64,000 bases of DNA from JAAYAE01 sp963678395 (GCA_963678395.1 OY782827.1:558001-622000), one strand, 5' to 3'. Counted from the first letter of the stretch, positions 7,565 through 16,013 are shown. The notes: a model not told the origin generated them from the sequence alone. Translations and numbers: made by a program.

Positions 7565-9094
7565 TCAGTTTCTTATTAGATAGTCAAATGCACTTAAAGC
7601 TGCATTTGCTCCTGCTCCCATGGAAATGATTATCTGTTTATAGGGACAGTCGGTACAATCACCAGCAGCAAAAACTCCCGGTATATTGGTTTTGCCATAC
7701 TTATCCACTATAATTTCACCAAAAGAATTCAAACTAAGGGTATTTTTCAGCCATTCTGTATTGGGCAGAAGACCTATTTGGATAAAGATTCCGTCAACGG
7801 CGATTGTGGCATGAGTGCCTTTTAGGGGATCAAGATATGTTAGTCCGTGGACTTTTTCATTGCCGAGGATTTCAGTAGTTTTTGCATTAGTTATTACTTT
7901 TATGTTTTCTTTGCTATAAACCCGTTTCTGTAGTACTTCATCGGCAATAAGTTTAGCGGATTTTTGCAAAAGTGTTACATGTTTAGCAAGACCTGCTAGA
8001 TCAAGTGCAGCTTCCACGCCAGAATTTCCACCGCCTATTACGGCAACGGTTTTTCCTTTGAACAAAGGACCATCGCAGTGGGGGCAATAGGCTACACCTT
8101 TGTTTTTATATTCAATTTCTCCGGGAACATTGATGTTTCGCCAACGGGCACCGGTTGCTATTATTACAGTTTTACTGTGCAAGATGGTCCCGTTTTCTAA
8201 TACAATTTCAATCATAGCTTCTTTTTTTAGAGTCTTGACTTTTTGCATTTTAATAACGTCAATAGCGTAGGAACGAAGGTGTTCTTCGATGTTTGCGGCA
8301 AGTGCCGGACCTTCCGTGTATTTAATGCTGATGAAATTTTCGATGCCGAAAGTATTATTAATTTGTCCGCCTAATTCTTCGGCCAAAAGAGCTGTCCGCA
8401 AACCTTTACGGGCTGCATAAATGGCGGCACTAGTTCCAGCAGGACCACCGCCAATAATAAATACATCATATGGTTCTTTAACATCTAGATCAGGAAGACT
8501 TGGTTTAATGTCCAACTTGAGCAAAATTTCTTCTATTTCCATGCGGCCACTGCTGAAGGGTTTTCCATTTAGATAAACGGTGGGCACAGCCAAAATGTTT
8601 TTGCTTTCGATTTCCTCTTTAAAGAGCGAACCATCAATCATGGTATGCGTAATATTTGGATTAAGCAGACTCATAATGTTTAAGGACTGCACTACTTCCG
8701 GACAATTGTGGCAAGTCAGACTAACATAAGTCTCGAAATTCAAAGGTCCCTTAATATTTTTGATTTGTTCAATAATGCGATTATCTATCTTTGGGGGATG
8801 ACCGCTTACTTGCAATAGGGCAAGGACAAGTGAAGCAAATTCATGACCCAAGGGTATGCCGGCAAAGTAAATGCCGACATCTTCATTTATTTTATTTATA
8901 CTAAAGCATGGAACCCTTGGTAAAGAAGTTTTTTCTATATGAATTTTGGTAGATAATCCAGCTAATTCTTTGATGAAGTCTGACATTTGTGCTGAAGTGG
9001 AATCATTAACGTCATTGACCTTGATCAGAATATCGTTTTCCATCAATTGCAAATATTGATTTAATTTTTCTTTGACATCATTTTCCAACAACAT
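7565..9094 (-). CDS. ahpF: Alkyl hydroperoxide reductase subunit F
   Basis: A 509-residue flavoprotein disulfide reductase that passes electrons from NADH/NADPH to AhpC. The N-terminal region contains a tandem thioredoxin-fold domain with the active pair CHNC (residues ~129-132). The C-terminal two thirds is thioredoxin-reductase-like: FAD motif FIIGGGPAGTSAAIYAA, redox pair AYCPHCDG, NAD(P) motif AVIGGGNSGVEAALDLAG and a final AAGDCTD. It is 14 bp downstream of ahpC on the same strand, the standard operon. Confidence 0.93.
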   Translation of the reverse strand: MLLENDVKEKLNQYLQLMENDILIKVNDVNDSTSAQMSDFIKELAGLSTKIHIEKTSLPRVPCFSINKINEDVGIYFAGIPLGHEFASLVLALLQVSGHPPKIDNRIIEQIKNIKGPLNFETYVSLTCHNCPEVVQSLNIMSLLNPNITHTMIDGSLFKEEIESKNILAVPTVYLNGKPFSSGRMEIEEILLKLDIKPSLPDLDVKEPYDVFIIGGGPAGTSAAIYAARKGLRTALLAEELGGQINNTFGIENFISIKYTEGPALAANIEEHLRSYAIDVIKMQKVKTLKKEAMIEIVLENGTILHSKTVIIATGARWRNINVPGEIEYKNKGVAYCPHCDGPLFKGKTVAVIGGGNSGVEAALDLAGLAKHVTLLQKSAKLIADEVLQKRVYSKENIKVITNAKTTEILGNEKVHGLTYLDPLKGTHATIAVDGIFIQIGLLPNTEWLKNTLSLNSFGEIIVDKYGKTNIPGVFAAGDCTDCPYKQIIISMGAGANAALSAFDYLIRN

Positions 9095-9108
9095 GATTTG
9101 TCACCTTC

Positions 9109-9672
9109 TTAAATCTTGCCGACAAGGTCAAAGCTTGGTGTCAATGTGGCTGAGCCTTCATGCCATTTTGCCGGGCAAACCTCATTAGGATTTTTTCTGA
9201 TATATTGGGCAGCTTTAATTTTGTTGAATAGGGCACTGGCATCACGGCCTATTCCGCCGGCATTGATTTCAAGAGCTTGAATGATACCGTCAGGGTCAAT
9301 GATAAAAGTTCCGCGATCTGCTAGTCCATCGGCTTCAATCAACACCTCAAAATTTCTTGACAAGGTGTGAGAGGGATCTCCAATCATAAAGTAGGTGATC
9401 TTTTTTATAGCGTCGGATGTGTCATGCCATGCTTTATGTGTGAAATGAGTATCGGTAGATACGGAATATACTTCGACACCAAGAGCTTGTAGGGCAGCAT
9501 ATTGATTTTGTAAATCTTCTAGTTCAGTAGGGCATACAAAGGTAAAATCAGCAGGATAAAAACAAACAACGCTCCATTTTCCTTTTAAATTAGCCTCGGT
9601 AATTTCTACGAATTTTCCCTTATGATAAGCTTGAGCTGTAAACGGTTTTACTTCTGTTCCAATTAGTGACAT
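9109..9672 (-). CDS. ahpC: Peroxiredoxin AhpC
   Basis: A 187-residue 2-Cys peroxiredoxin reducing hydrogen peroxide and organic peroxides. The peroxidatic cysteine lies in [16 protein letters not shown], and the resolving cysteine in [11 protein letters not shown]. The length and the ending match AhpC exactly. The ribosome-binding site AGGAGG lies 8 bp upstream of the ATG, at the junction of a 91-bp duplication of the gene's own first codons (see the repeat entry). It is transcribed with ahpF from a sigma-A-like promoter near 9812-9840. Confidence 0.95.
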   Translation of the reverse strand: MSLIGTEVKPFTAQAYHKGKFVEITEANLKGKWSVVCFYPADFTFVCPTELEDLQNQYAALQALGVEVYSVSTDTHFTHKAWHDTSDAIKKITYFMIGDPSHTLSRNFEVLIEADGLADRGTFIIDPDGIIQALEINAGGIGRDASALFNKIKAAQYIRKNPNEVCPAKWHEGSATLTPSFDLVGKI

Positions 9673-9778
9673 GATTAATTCCTCCTATTAAATTAGCCTC
9701 GGTAATTTCTACGAATTTTCCATTATGATAAGCTTGAGCTGTAAACGGTTTTACTTCTGTTCCAATTAGTGACATGAT
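9585..9778. repeat. 91-bp tandem duplication of the ahpC 5' end
   Basis: Positions 9585-9675 and 9688-9778 are the same 91-bp sequence with one difference (C versus A near 9720), offset by 103 bp. The unit covers the ATG and about 29 codons of ahpC. The upstream copy retains ATG at 9775 but has no Shine-Dalgarno site and is out of frame with the real gene, because 103 is not a multiple of 3. If translated it would make a short hybrid peptide running into ahpC in another frame. The real ahpC keeps a good AGGAGG site between the two copies. Confidence 0.92.
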
Positions 9779-9811
9779 AGTGCAATTAATAGTCGTTATT
9801 GATTAACTATA

Positions 9812-9840
9812 ATTATTGTACAAATCCATGAGGATGTCAA
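9812..9840 (-). promoter_or_regulatory. Sigma-A-type promoter of ahpCF
   Basis: On the minus strand, TTGACA (9840-9835) is followed after 17 bp by AATAAT (9817-9812). This leaves a 5' UTR of roughly 130 nt that contains the duplicated ahpC start. I see no clear PerR box, but I could not score one. Confidence 0.55.
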
Positions 9841-9914
9841 GTAGTTTAAGGAAAGTTTATTTTCTTGATTATGTGCCAAGCACAAATTAAAATGTTGATT
9901 TATTTTATTGCATA

Positions 9915-10319
9915 ATGAAAACCTCCGTCGTAGGAGTTATCATTTTCAGTAACAGTGCTCTATTTTTCTGCTATATCTCTCACTTTATTCATAATTCATA
10001 TCCTTTTATACAAGGAATCATTCTTTCAATACTAATTGGATCGGCGGCAGCCGGGCCACTTTATGGTGCTTTTCCAGTTGCCGCAGTATTTGTAAAAAAG
10101 GGAGTAAAATTTAGCAATATTCTCATTTTTATAGGCGCATGGTCTACAGTCAAAATACCGATGTTTCTATTTGAAATGACGGCGCTTGGGGCAAAGTTCG
10201 CTGTTACAAGGTTGTTGGTGGATATACCAGGAATTATTATCATAGCCTATATTTTATCAAATATGATATCAAAGCAAGATGTTGAAAAAATCTACGAAAA
10301 CGTTAGAAATATTAGCTGA
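9915..10319 (+). CDS. Small YraQ/DUF318-like permease, N-terminus probably altered
   Basis: The C-terminal ~100 residues (GIILSILIGSAAAGPLYGAFPVAAVF, GVKFSNILIFIGAWSTVKIPMFLFE, TRLLVDIPGIIIIAYIL) match half-size permeases of the DUF318/YraQ group, integral membrane proteins of about 165 residues. This one has only 134 residues, its first 35 do not follow the family, and no ribosome-binding site precedes the ATG at 9915. It may therefore be a 5'-altered remnant. The substrate is unknown. Confidence 0.5.
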   Translation: MKTSVVGVIIFSNSALFFCYISHFIHNSYPFIQGIILSILIGSAAAGPLYGAFPVAAVFVKKGVKFSNILIFIGAWSTVKIPMFLFEMTALGAKFAVTRLLVDIPGIIIIAYILSNMISKQDVEKIYENVRNIS

Positions 10320-10322
10320 TAA

Positions 10323-10359
10323 TTTATGACAGCAAGGGACTGTCCCTTGTTGTCATAAA
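10323..10359. repeat. REP-like palindrome in front of the RAYT gene
   Basis: A 37-bp palindrome with 17-bp arms TTTATGACAGCAAGGGA and TCCCTTGTTGTCATAAA (one G-T-compatible mismatch) and a 3-nt centre. It sits 30 bp upstream of the RAYT start and just before its TATAAT (10364-10369). It shares the TTTATGACA...TGTCATAAA ends with the palindrome at 7358-7394. Confidence 0.8.
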
Positions 10360-10388
10360 AATGCTATAATAGACTGGAGGTGAGTAAG

Positions 10389-11159
10389 ATGCCTAGGCAA
10401 CCGAGAGCATTAAGCAATAGCGGCTTGTATCATATAGTTTTTAGGGGAATTAATCACGAAAACATATTTGAGAGTGCTGGGGATTACGATTATATACATA
10501 AAACTATTCAAGCTGTTAAAGATGAGCTTGGATTTGAGTTATATGCCTATTGCTATATGAGTAATCATGTGCATTTGCTAGTTAAAGAAAATAAAATGGG
10601 AGAAATATCTTTAATTATGCAAAAAATATTGACTCGGTATGTGATGTATTACAATAAAAAGTATGAGAGAAGCGGTAGTTTAATTGGTAGTAGATATAAG
10701 AGTAAACCGGTAGAAAATGAGAGATACTTGTTACCGTTAATAGCCTACATACATAGAAATCCTGTAGAGTCGGGAATGGTATATGAAATAGGCGATTATA
10801 AATATAGCAGTTATAAAGCATATCTTGGCAAAAGAGCTGGGATAGTCGACACTGAGTTCTTATTGGGAATGATAGATAAGGAACAATATCTTCAGGCACA
10901 CATAAAAGAGCAGGAAGAGTTTGTTGACTATGGGTTTGGAAATAATAGAAAGAAAAGAACGGAGGCAGATGTCCGTAGAACTATAATGGATTGTACTGGC
11001 GGAAGGGAACCACATCAATTAAAGACACTAAATAATGGGGAGCGGGATAGGATACTAAAGCAATTGCGGAATATGGGTTTGTCTATACGCGAGATAGAAC
11101 GCGCAACGGGAATATCGCGCGGAGTAATCGCAATTGTGAATAAAAGAAGCGATGAGTGA
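10389..11159 (+). CDS. RAYT (REP-associated tyrosine transposase), Y1 family
   Basis: A 256-residue IS200-like HUH single-strand nuclease. It starts RQPRALSNSGLYHIVFRGINHENIF; the HUH metal pair is in YCYMSNHVHLLVKE, and the nucleophile tyrosine is in the helix around LPLIAYIHRNPVESGM or nearby KYSSYKAYLG. The long C-terminal helix-turn-helix (LSIREIERATGISRGVIAIVNK) is typical of RAYTs rather than of IS200. The ATG at 10389 follows GGAGGTG. A GTG nine bases earlier overlaps that site and is disfavoured. RAYTs act on REP hairpins, and REP-like palindromes lie beside it. Confidence 0.88.
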   Translation: MPRQPRALSNSGLYHIVFRGINHENIFESAGDYDYIHKTIQAVKDELGFELYAYCYMSNHVHLLVKENKMGEISLIMQKILTRYVMYYNKKYERSGSLIGSRYKSKPVENERYLLPLIAYIHRNPVESGMVYEIGDYKYSSYKAYLGKRAGIVDTEFLLGMIDKEQYLQAHIKEQEEFVDYGFGNNRKKRTEADVRRTIMDCTGGREPHQLKTLNNGERDRILKQLRNMGLSIREIERATGISRGVIAIVNKRSDE

Positions 11160-11199
11160 TAAAAATACAGCTCTCAAATCGTCTATGGAGAAGATAAAG

Positions 11200-11572
11200 A
11201 TGCAAAAAAAAATAGCGACAGTTTGTGTATTTACTTTTATGAGTGCTTTATGTGCTGTTACTACTACAGATATTGTTTGTGCTGCCGAATTAGCAAGTCA
11301 GAGTGCTGCTTCGATTCCAATAGATAATTATCACTAAAAAGCAATCTAAATTACCACTGGCACATAAAGCGTCAGCGAAAGAGTTAAAAGCACCTGATGA
11401 AGTGGAAATAGAGTACCTGCATCCGATGAATTTTACAGATCGTCATATTGATACATATTCTATACACATTCTTGAATCCATTGGTAATATCCACCATACT
11501 GATGTTTATCGTGGGTTTACGATTACCAGAGCGACGGGTTACTTAACAAAGGACAATGAAAAAAAAAGATAG
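11200..11572 (+). pseudogene. Small secreted protein, frameshifted
   Basis: The frame from ATG 11200 encodes a signal peptide (KKIATVCVFTFMSALCAVTTTDIVCAAE) and stops at 11335-11337. A second frame, open from just after this point to 11572, encodes a hydrophilic domain with EVEIEYLHPMNFTDRHIDTYSIHILESIG and GFTITRATGYL. A one-base shift near 11325-11336 would join them into a ~124-residue exported protein. I do not recognise the family. It overlaps the remnant of a convergent MBL-fold gene at its 3' end. Confidence 0.5.
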
Positions 11573-11935
11573 TGAAGCTTTGGGCGTAGGATATACATAT
11601 ATGGAAAGATTATTATAATAAAGTTTGAGATTTATGGCCGAGCTGCAAAGCATAGCTTCAGATGAGGGCATAGCAATTGGGCAATTATATTTTTCTTTAA
11701 AATAGGTATTGTTTCCGCTGTGGTCAATGTGGACATGACTATTTATTATACCAGCTATTTTAAAGGAGTTATTTTCTAAAATATTAGAAAGGCCTTCCCT
11801 TTCTCCATCTGCCCATCCAGTATCTAACATAATAATATTTTCATTATCAATTTTATAAAAAGGAATATAAGTCATTCCCGTATCAATACAAAATGTCTTG
11901 CCTTTAATGTGTTTTATTTCCACAAAACTGAGCAC
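11543..11935 (-). pseudogene. MBL-fold metallohydrolase, N-terminal fragment
   Basis: The 130-residue frame contains the N-terminal half of a metallo-beta-lactamase fold: KTFCIDTGMTYIPFYKI, MLDTGW and the metal motif NSHVHIDHSGN. Such hydrolases are normally 200-290 residues; here the sequence loses family character after LKLYYNN and ends in a hydrophobic tail. The second metal-binding half is missing, replaced by the convergent secreted-protein gene. I read it as a deletion remnant. Confidence 0.6.
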
Positions 11936-12087
11936 TTCCTTTCAAACAACTTACTATAATATACGATTAAATTCTAATATTTGCAACAAGGGGTTATTAA
12001 TTTGCCAGATTATAAGTCTAATACTAAAATAGAGTAAGATTAGGCATAGTTAGAGTAAAATATTAGTTGGCAAAAGAAACAAAATAA

Positions 12088-12112
12088 GGAAGTGGATGTA
12101 AAATCCACTTCC
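12088..12112. terminator. Perfect hairpin near the left end of the ISLre2 element
   Basis: GGAAGTGGAT and ATCCACTTCC form a perfect 10-bp stem with a 5-nt loop. No T-run follows. It may shield the transposase from read-through or hide its ribosome-binding site in outside transcripts, as in other insertion sequences; this is inference. Confidence 0.45.
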
Positions 12113-12175
12113 CATAGTAGGAAAAATTCTTTAATATGTTAGTTGCTAGACAAAACATGTAAAGGAGTTCCTACT

Positions 12176-13636
12176 ATGGATATTGTAAATGAAAGCTTGC
12201 CGACATTCAAGGATATTGAGAAAATAATTTTCAGCTATGTGTGCAGTGCTGCCGTCGAAATGGTGAAGGACTTGTTGGAAGGCTACGATAGGAAGCTCAT
12301 GGTCGAAAGAGATCGCAAGGCGTATAGGCACAAAGGTTTTAAGGCCAACCACATACGCTGCGTGTTCGGAGATGTCGCCTATAAGCGCACGGTCTATGAG
12401 CACATTAACGAAGAAGGCAAGAAGGAATTCATGTACCTTCTAGATGATGCCATGGGCATGGAGGTCATCGGCAAGATGTCATATAACTCTGTAGAAGCAA
12501 TGGTTAAAGCAGCCACAGAGGTAAGCTTCAGGAAAGCAGAATCTGCCGTTAATCTTACCAGCCAAATAAATATAAGCAGCCAAGGAATTTGGAATACGGT
12601 GCAGGAATTTGGTAAAAAACTGGAAGCAGAAGAAACAGACATGGCCAAAAGATTAGAAGAAGATAAGCCGCAGACGGGTAAAGAAGCACCGGTATTGTTC
12701 GAAGAAGCTGATGGTATATTCCTGCACCTGCAAAAGCCCTACCGCCCAAAAGAGGCCTCGGGCAAAGAGATAAAGGTCAGCACGGCCTATGAGGGTATAC
12801 GTAAGGGAAAAGACGGCAGAAATGAAGTCGTGGGAAAAGTTATGACCGCAGGTTTTGAAGAGGCAAAAGAGTTCCACCGCATAAGGGAAGCCATGATTCA
12901 AACAAAGTACAATACGGATGAAGTAAAGTACAGGTTCATTAATGGGGATGGAGCAGCCTGGGTTAAGCATCCTTATGATCCGTATACTATTTACCAATTA
13001 GACAGGTTTCATGTGTTCAAGAAGATAATTTACGCAATAGCCGATACGGCTATGCGTAAAGAGCTAAAAGCATTGTATATGGACGGTAAAACGGAAGAGT
13101 TGCTGGCGAAAATAGACGCCTATGCAAACAGTGTTGCCAGTAATGAGAAGGAAGACAAAAGAGAAGAAAAAGCAAGAGCGTTGTACAGCTATTTGAGCAA
13201 CAACGAGGCAGGAATAAAAGCTTATTTTGATATGAAGGAAAAGCTGCCTAAGCCGCCGGAAGGACTTTTATACGGATCTATGGGTACGCAGGAAAGCCAG
13301 AACTGCTCGGTAATTACTTTAAGGATGAAGCACCATAAAGGCAGCTGGGGCATCCCAGGTGCAGGCTACATGGCAAAAATACTTACGAGATTAGAAAACA
13401 AGACCTTTTATACGGCTCTTGAACGCTATACGAGCCTTATAGACAGAGAAATAGTTGTATTTGCCAAAGATATTTTAAGTGCTGCTGCAATACCTAGGGT
13501 CGTAGGCAAAGGCAAGAAAGATGGAAACATCCGCAAGGGGCATTGGGCAATTGCAGACGCAAAGATGACCGGCAGTAGGAAATCTTTGCTAAGGGCATTT
13601 GGATATAGAGAATTTAGTGAGATAGCACATATCTAA
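12176..13636 (+). CDS. ISLre2 family transposase
   Basis: A 486-residue protein of the ISLre2 (UPF0236) family. Recognisable parts are RKAYRHKGFKANHIRCVFGDVAYKRTVYE near the N-terminus, PVLFEEADGIFLHLQ carrying the first acidic catalytic residue, FINGDGAAWVKHPYDPYTIYQLDRFHVFKK carrying the second, and the C-terminal GTQESQNCSVITLRMKHHKGSWG. Length and motifs appear intact, so it may be active. The ATG at 12176 follows AAAGGAG; a TTG at 12143 is in frame but has no such site. Confidence 0.9.
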   Translation: MDIVNESLPTFKDIEKIIFSYVCSAAVEMVKDLLEGYDRKLMVERDRKAYRHKGFKANHIRCVFGDVAYKRTVYEHINEEGKKEFMYLLDDAMGMEVIGKMSYNSVEAMVKAATEVSFRKAESAVNLTSQINISSQGIWNTVQEFGKKLEAEETDMAKRLEEDKPQTGKEAPVLFEEADGIFLHLQKPYRPKEASGKEIKVSTAYEGIRKGKDGRNEVVGKVMTAGFEEAKEFHRIREAMIQTKYNTDEVKYRFINGDGAAWVKHPYDPYTIYQLDRFHVFKKIIYAIADTAMRKELKALYMDGKTEELLAKIDAYANSVASNEKEDKREEKARALYSYLSNNEAGIKAYFDMKEKLPKPPEGLLYGSMGTQESQNCSVITLRMKHHKGSWGIPGAGYMAKILTRLENKTFYTALERYTSLIDREIVVFAKDILSAAAIPRVVGKGKKDGNIRKGHWAIADAKMTGSRKSLLRAFGYREFSEIAHI

Positions 13637-13762
13637 TTTAGCTTATAACAACTTGGGAGGATGAGTTTGCCCAAAATTTTATGGAAAATTCCATTCAACA
13701 ATTAAAAATGCAAGATTTTTCCTACGAAGAAAGATTTGCCAACTTTTACTTGACTGATACCC

Positions 13763-14245
13763 ATGGCTATGAGTGATAGAGTCGTCGTAATGAATCGTGG
13801 TATAATACAACAAATTGGAGCACCGCATGAAATTTATACCCAACCAGCTAATAAAGTGGTTGCGGACTTTATCGGTTTAGTTAACTTTTTGCCTGGGAAA
13901 GCCCAATCTTCTACGGTTACGATTGATGATGTAGAGGGTTCCTTCCCGTATCCAAATTCTGAGGGCTTAGAGGGTGCTGTTACTATCGCCGTCCGCCCTG
14001 AAAATATTAGTATGAATACTAGTAATGGCATAGTCAAGGGCATTGTCAAGGGCATTGTCAAGGGCATTGTTACCCATCGCTTTTACATGGGAGATTCTGT
14101 GGATTTTCGTGTGCAGGTAGGGAGTCATATGCTTCGTGTTATTGTCAAAGGAGCCGATATAGCACAATATCCTGATGGTACAGAGGTTTATTTACAATTT
14201 GATAAAGTGATGGTGTTTGCTAACGATAGTGAAGCAAGCAAATAA
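13763..14245 (+). pseudogene. Spermidine/iron-type ABC transporter ATPase, 3' remnant
   Basis: The frame starts inside the family motif (THDQEEA)MAMSDRVVVMNRGIIQQIGAPHEIYTQPANKVVADFIG and continues with the TOBE domain (VAVRPENIS-type, THRFYMGDSVDFRV, YLQFDKVMVF). Walker A, Walker B and the signature motif are all absent, so this is the last ~160 residues of a PotA/FbpC-type ATPase. The break lies next to the ISLre2 element. Inside the TOBE domain a 12-bp unit is repeated almost four times (14027-14074), giving GIVKGIVKGIVKGIV. Confidence 0.8.
14027..14074 (+). repeat. 12-bp tandem repeat in ABC-ATPase remnant
   Basis: The unit GGCATTGTCAAG (first copy GGCATAGTCAAG, last copy ending GTTACC) is repeated about 3.8 times and encodes GIVK each time. 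It keeps the frame. Confidence 0.9.
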
Positions 14246-14282
14246 AATCAGAACAAAGTTTTTATTGGCTAAGGAACTTTTG

Positions 14283-14335
14283 CAGAGTTCCTAAGGATTT
14301 GGTGAAACCTACCATTCCTTAGGAGCTCTGTTTTT
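14283..14335 (+). terminator. Strong Rho-independent terminator
   Basis: CAGAGTTCCTAAGGA pairs with TCCTTAGGAGCTCTG (15 bp, one wobble) around an 18-nt loop and is followed by TTTTT. It closes the former ABC transporter operon. Confidence 0.85.
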
Positions 14336-14409
14336 ATATTTTACTTATAAATATAGTTCGTGAAAAACTTTTACAACCATTGAGTTTAAAAATAATTGTG
14401 TGATTTATA

Positions 14410-14438
14410 TTGACAATTGTTAATGCAATTGTTAATAT
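14410..14438 (+). promoter_or_regulatory. Promoter with overlapping direct repeats, candidate SorC-type operator
   Basis: TTGACA (14410-14415) and TAATAT (14433-14438) are spaced by 17 bp. The same stretch contains two copies of CAATTGTTAAT (14414-14424 and 14426-14436) in 12-bp phase. A regulator bound to these repeats would cover the promoter; autoregulation by the following gene is inferred. Confidence 0.65.
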
Positions 14439-14502
14439 AAAGTTAATAAGTAATTTAATAATATATTTAAAATATAAAAGGCAGAAGGAAGGATGGATAT
14501 AT

Positions 14503-15432
14503 ATGACTAACCAAGCAGATTTGGCGAGGATATTTACCGTGGCTAAATTATACTATGAGGAAAATTTAACGCAGGCAGAAGTTGCCGAACGTGTAGGAGT
14601 TTCCAGGCCACTGGTAAGCAAGATGCTTTCTGAAGCAAGGGAATGCGGCATTGTACATATTGAAGTGCGCAATGTTGTTTCCGGTAATAGAAAATTATTG
14701 CAGGCATTGGTAGAAAAATTTGGCTTAGTGGGAGGACTAGTAGTGCCTAATGCCAAAACTCCTGCTGTGCAGCGACATAATTTGTATGAGCAAGCGGGGC
14801 ATTATTTGGTAGGAGAAACTTCCAATCAGAAAAATTTGGGAGTAGGTTGGGGGACGGCTATCAATGAACTTATGTGGACACTGAGCAGAGAAACAGTTCC
14901 TAGCGTAAATGGCACTATATTCCCACTTATAGGGGAAGCAAATATACCCAATAAAGGTTATCATACTAATGAAATAGTAACTATGCTGGCTAATTATACA
15001 GGGCGTAAAGCAAGATTGTTATACGCTCCGGCTTTTCCGGATAATGACGGAGAACGTAAATTATACATTAGCAGTTCTAGTTTTGAAGACTTGAATGTGT
15101 TATGGGATCAAATCGATGCAGCCATGGTTGCTGTTTATGACTATCCGACAGTTCCTGATGAAGGTACTGGTGAAAGATTCGGTGATGTTTTAAAAGAGCA
15201 AAAAGCAGTTGGAAATTTATTGTCTTATTTCTACGATGTTAAAGGAAATATTATTTATGGTAAAAATGATTGTGCTATTCATATTCCATTGGATAAATTG
15301 CGCAACAGTAAAAAGGTAATATGTTTTGTAGAGAAGGCAACACCACAAGCTGTATGTGGTGCACTTAAGACTGGTTTGTTGACTCATATTATTCTTACAG
15401 AGCAAATTGCTGAACAGGTATTGGCTTTTTAG
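14503..15432 (+). CDS. SorC/DeoR-type sugar-binding transcriptional regulator
   Basis: A 309-residue regulator with an N-terminal helix-turn-helix (NLTQAEVAERVGVSRPLVSKMLSEARECGIVHIEV) and the C-terminal SorC sugar-phosphate-binding domain (LGVGWGTAINELMWTL, AAMVAVYDYPTVPDEG). The ATG at 14503 follows AAGGAAGG. Such proteins bind DNA as tetramers and respond to phosphorylated sugars. The effector and target operon are not evident, as no sugar gene is adjacent. A small Hpt gene follows 54 bp later. Confidence 0.85.
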   Translation: MTNQADLARIFTVAKLYYEENLTQAEVAERVGVSRPLVSKMLSEARECGIVHIEVRNVVSGNRKLLQALVEKFGLVGGLVVPNAKTPAVQRHNLYEQAGHYLVGETSNQKNLGVGWGTAINELMWTLSRETVPSVNGTIFPLIGEANIPNKGYHTNEIVTMLANYTGRKARLLYAPAFPDNDGERKLYISSSSFEDLNVLWDQIDAAMVAVYDYPTVPDEGTGERFGDVLKEQKAVGNLLSYFYDVKGNIIYGKNDCAIHIPLDKLRNSKKVICFVEKATPQAVCGALKTGLLTHIILTEQIAEQVLAF

Positions 15433-15486
15433 GTAAACTTTATTAAGAGCCCAAATTTTAGGCTTTTATACTTTGGGGGTTAGGCA

Positions 15487-15834
15487 ATGAAAGATATTAT
15501 TAATGATCTTGCACAGTGGGGCTGTAGTGTTGATACAGCTTTGGAAAGGTTCGATGGCGATAGAGAACTTTACTTGGAGTGTCTAGAAATATTTGATCAA
15601 GATAAGAATTTTAGTGATTTGGGACAGTTGTTGCAGAATGAAAAATATAGTGAGGCCTGTAATTGTGCACATGCATTACAGGGAGTAACAGCTAATTTGA
15701 GCTTGACACCTTTGTTAGAGGCAATTACAGATATTTCTGTAGCATTAAAGCAAGGACTTTATACTTCGGCAGGAGCAAATTATAAAAGGTTATTAGTAAA
15801 AAAAGATCAATACGATAAAATCGTTAATTCATAA
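15487..15834 (+). CDS. Hpt domain phosphotransfer protein
   Basis: A 115-residue, all-helical protein consisting of one Hpt domain. The phosphorylatable histidine is in ACNCAHALQGVTANLSLTPL; the common HxLKG motif is HALQG here, with glutamine replacing lysine. The N-terminus WGCSVDTALERFDGDRELYLECLEIF is typical of stand-alone Hpt modules that shuttle phosphate between hybrid kinases and response regulators. No kinase is encoded nearby. A good GGGGGT-type site lies upstream of the ATG. Confidence 0.82.
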   Translation: MKDIINDLAQWGCSVDTALERFDGDRELYLECLEIFDQDKNFSDLGQLLQNEKYSEACNCAHALQGVTANLSLTPLLEAITDISVALKQGLYTSAGANYKRLLVKKDQYDKIVNS

Positions 15835-15837
15835 GAA

Positions 15838-15930
15838 AAGGCCCTTGCTACGTGAAGTGCACCCCAAATGTTAGAGAAAAATAACATTTGGGGTGCACTT
15901 CGCTAAGGCCTAGGGGCTTTTTTTTTTGCA
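15838..15930 (+). terminator. Compound terminator containing a perfect 20-bp palindrome
   Basis: A perfect 20-bp stem (15854-15873 with 15882-15901; loop of 8 nt) is nested inside an imperfect outer stem (AGGCCC...GCTAAGGCCT) and is followed by a run of ten T. The flanks of the inner palindrome, GTGAAGTGC and GCACTTCGC, resemble the linkers of the hairpin arrays at 44-51 kb, so it may be a single-unit relative dropped into a terminator. Confidence 0.75.
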
Positions 15931-16013
15931 AGAAAAAATTCTTTAGTGTAGAATATAGGTATATAATCGAAATTTGTCGATTAAAATGTAGAATGGAAGG
16001 ATGGGAAAGTACA

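Larger units (their letters stand above)
12066..13743 (+). mobile_element. ISLre2-family insertion element (ends approximate)
   Basis: The transposase at 12176-13636 defines the element. A 9-bp inverted repeat, GTTGGCAAA at 12066-12074 and TTTGCCAAC at 13735-13743, brackets it and may mark the ends, but this is weak evidence. A perfect 10-bp hairpin (12088-12112) sits between the left end and the gene. To the right begins the 3' part of an ABC-ATPase gene, so the element or a deletion beside it removed the rest of that gene. Confidence 0.55.

Noticed and set aside
13682..13778. Small gene starting ATG GAA AAT TCC at 13681 (about 31 codons)
   Set aside because: It lies across the probable right end of the ISLre2 element, has no ribosome-binding site and no recognisable family.
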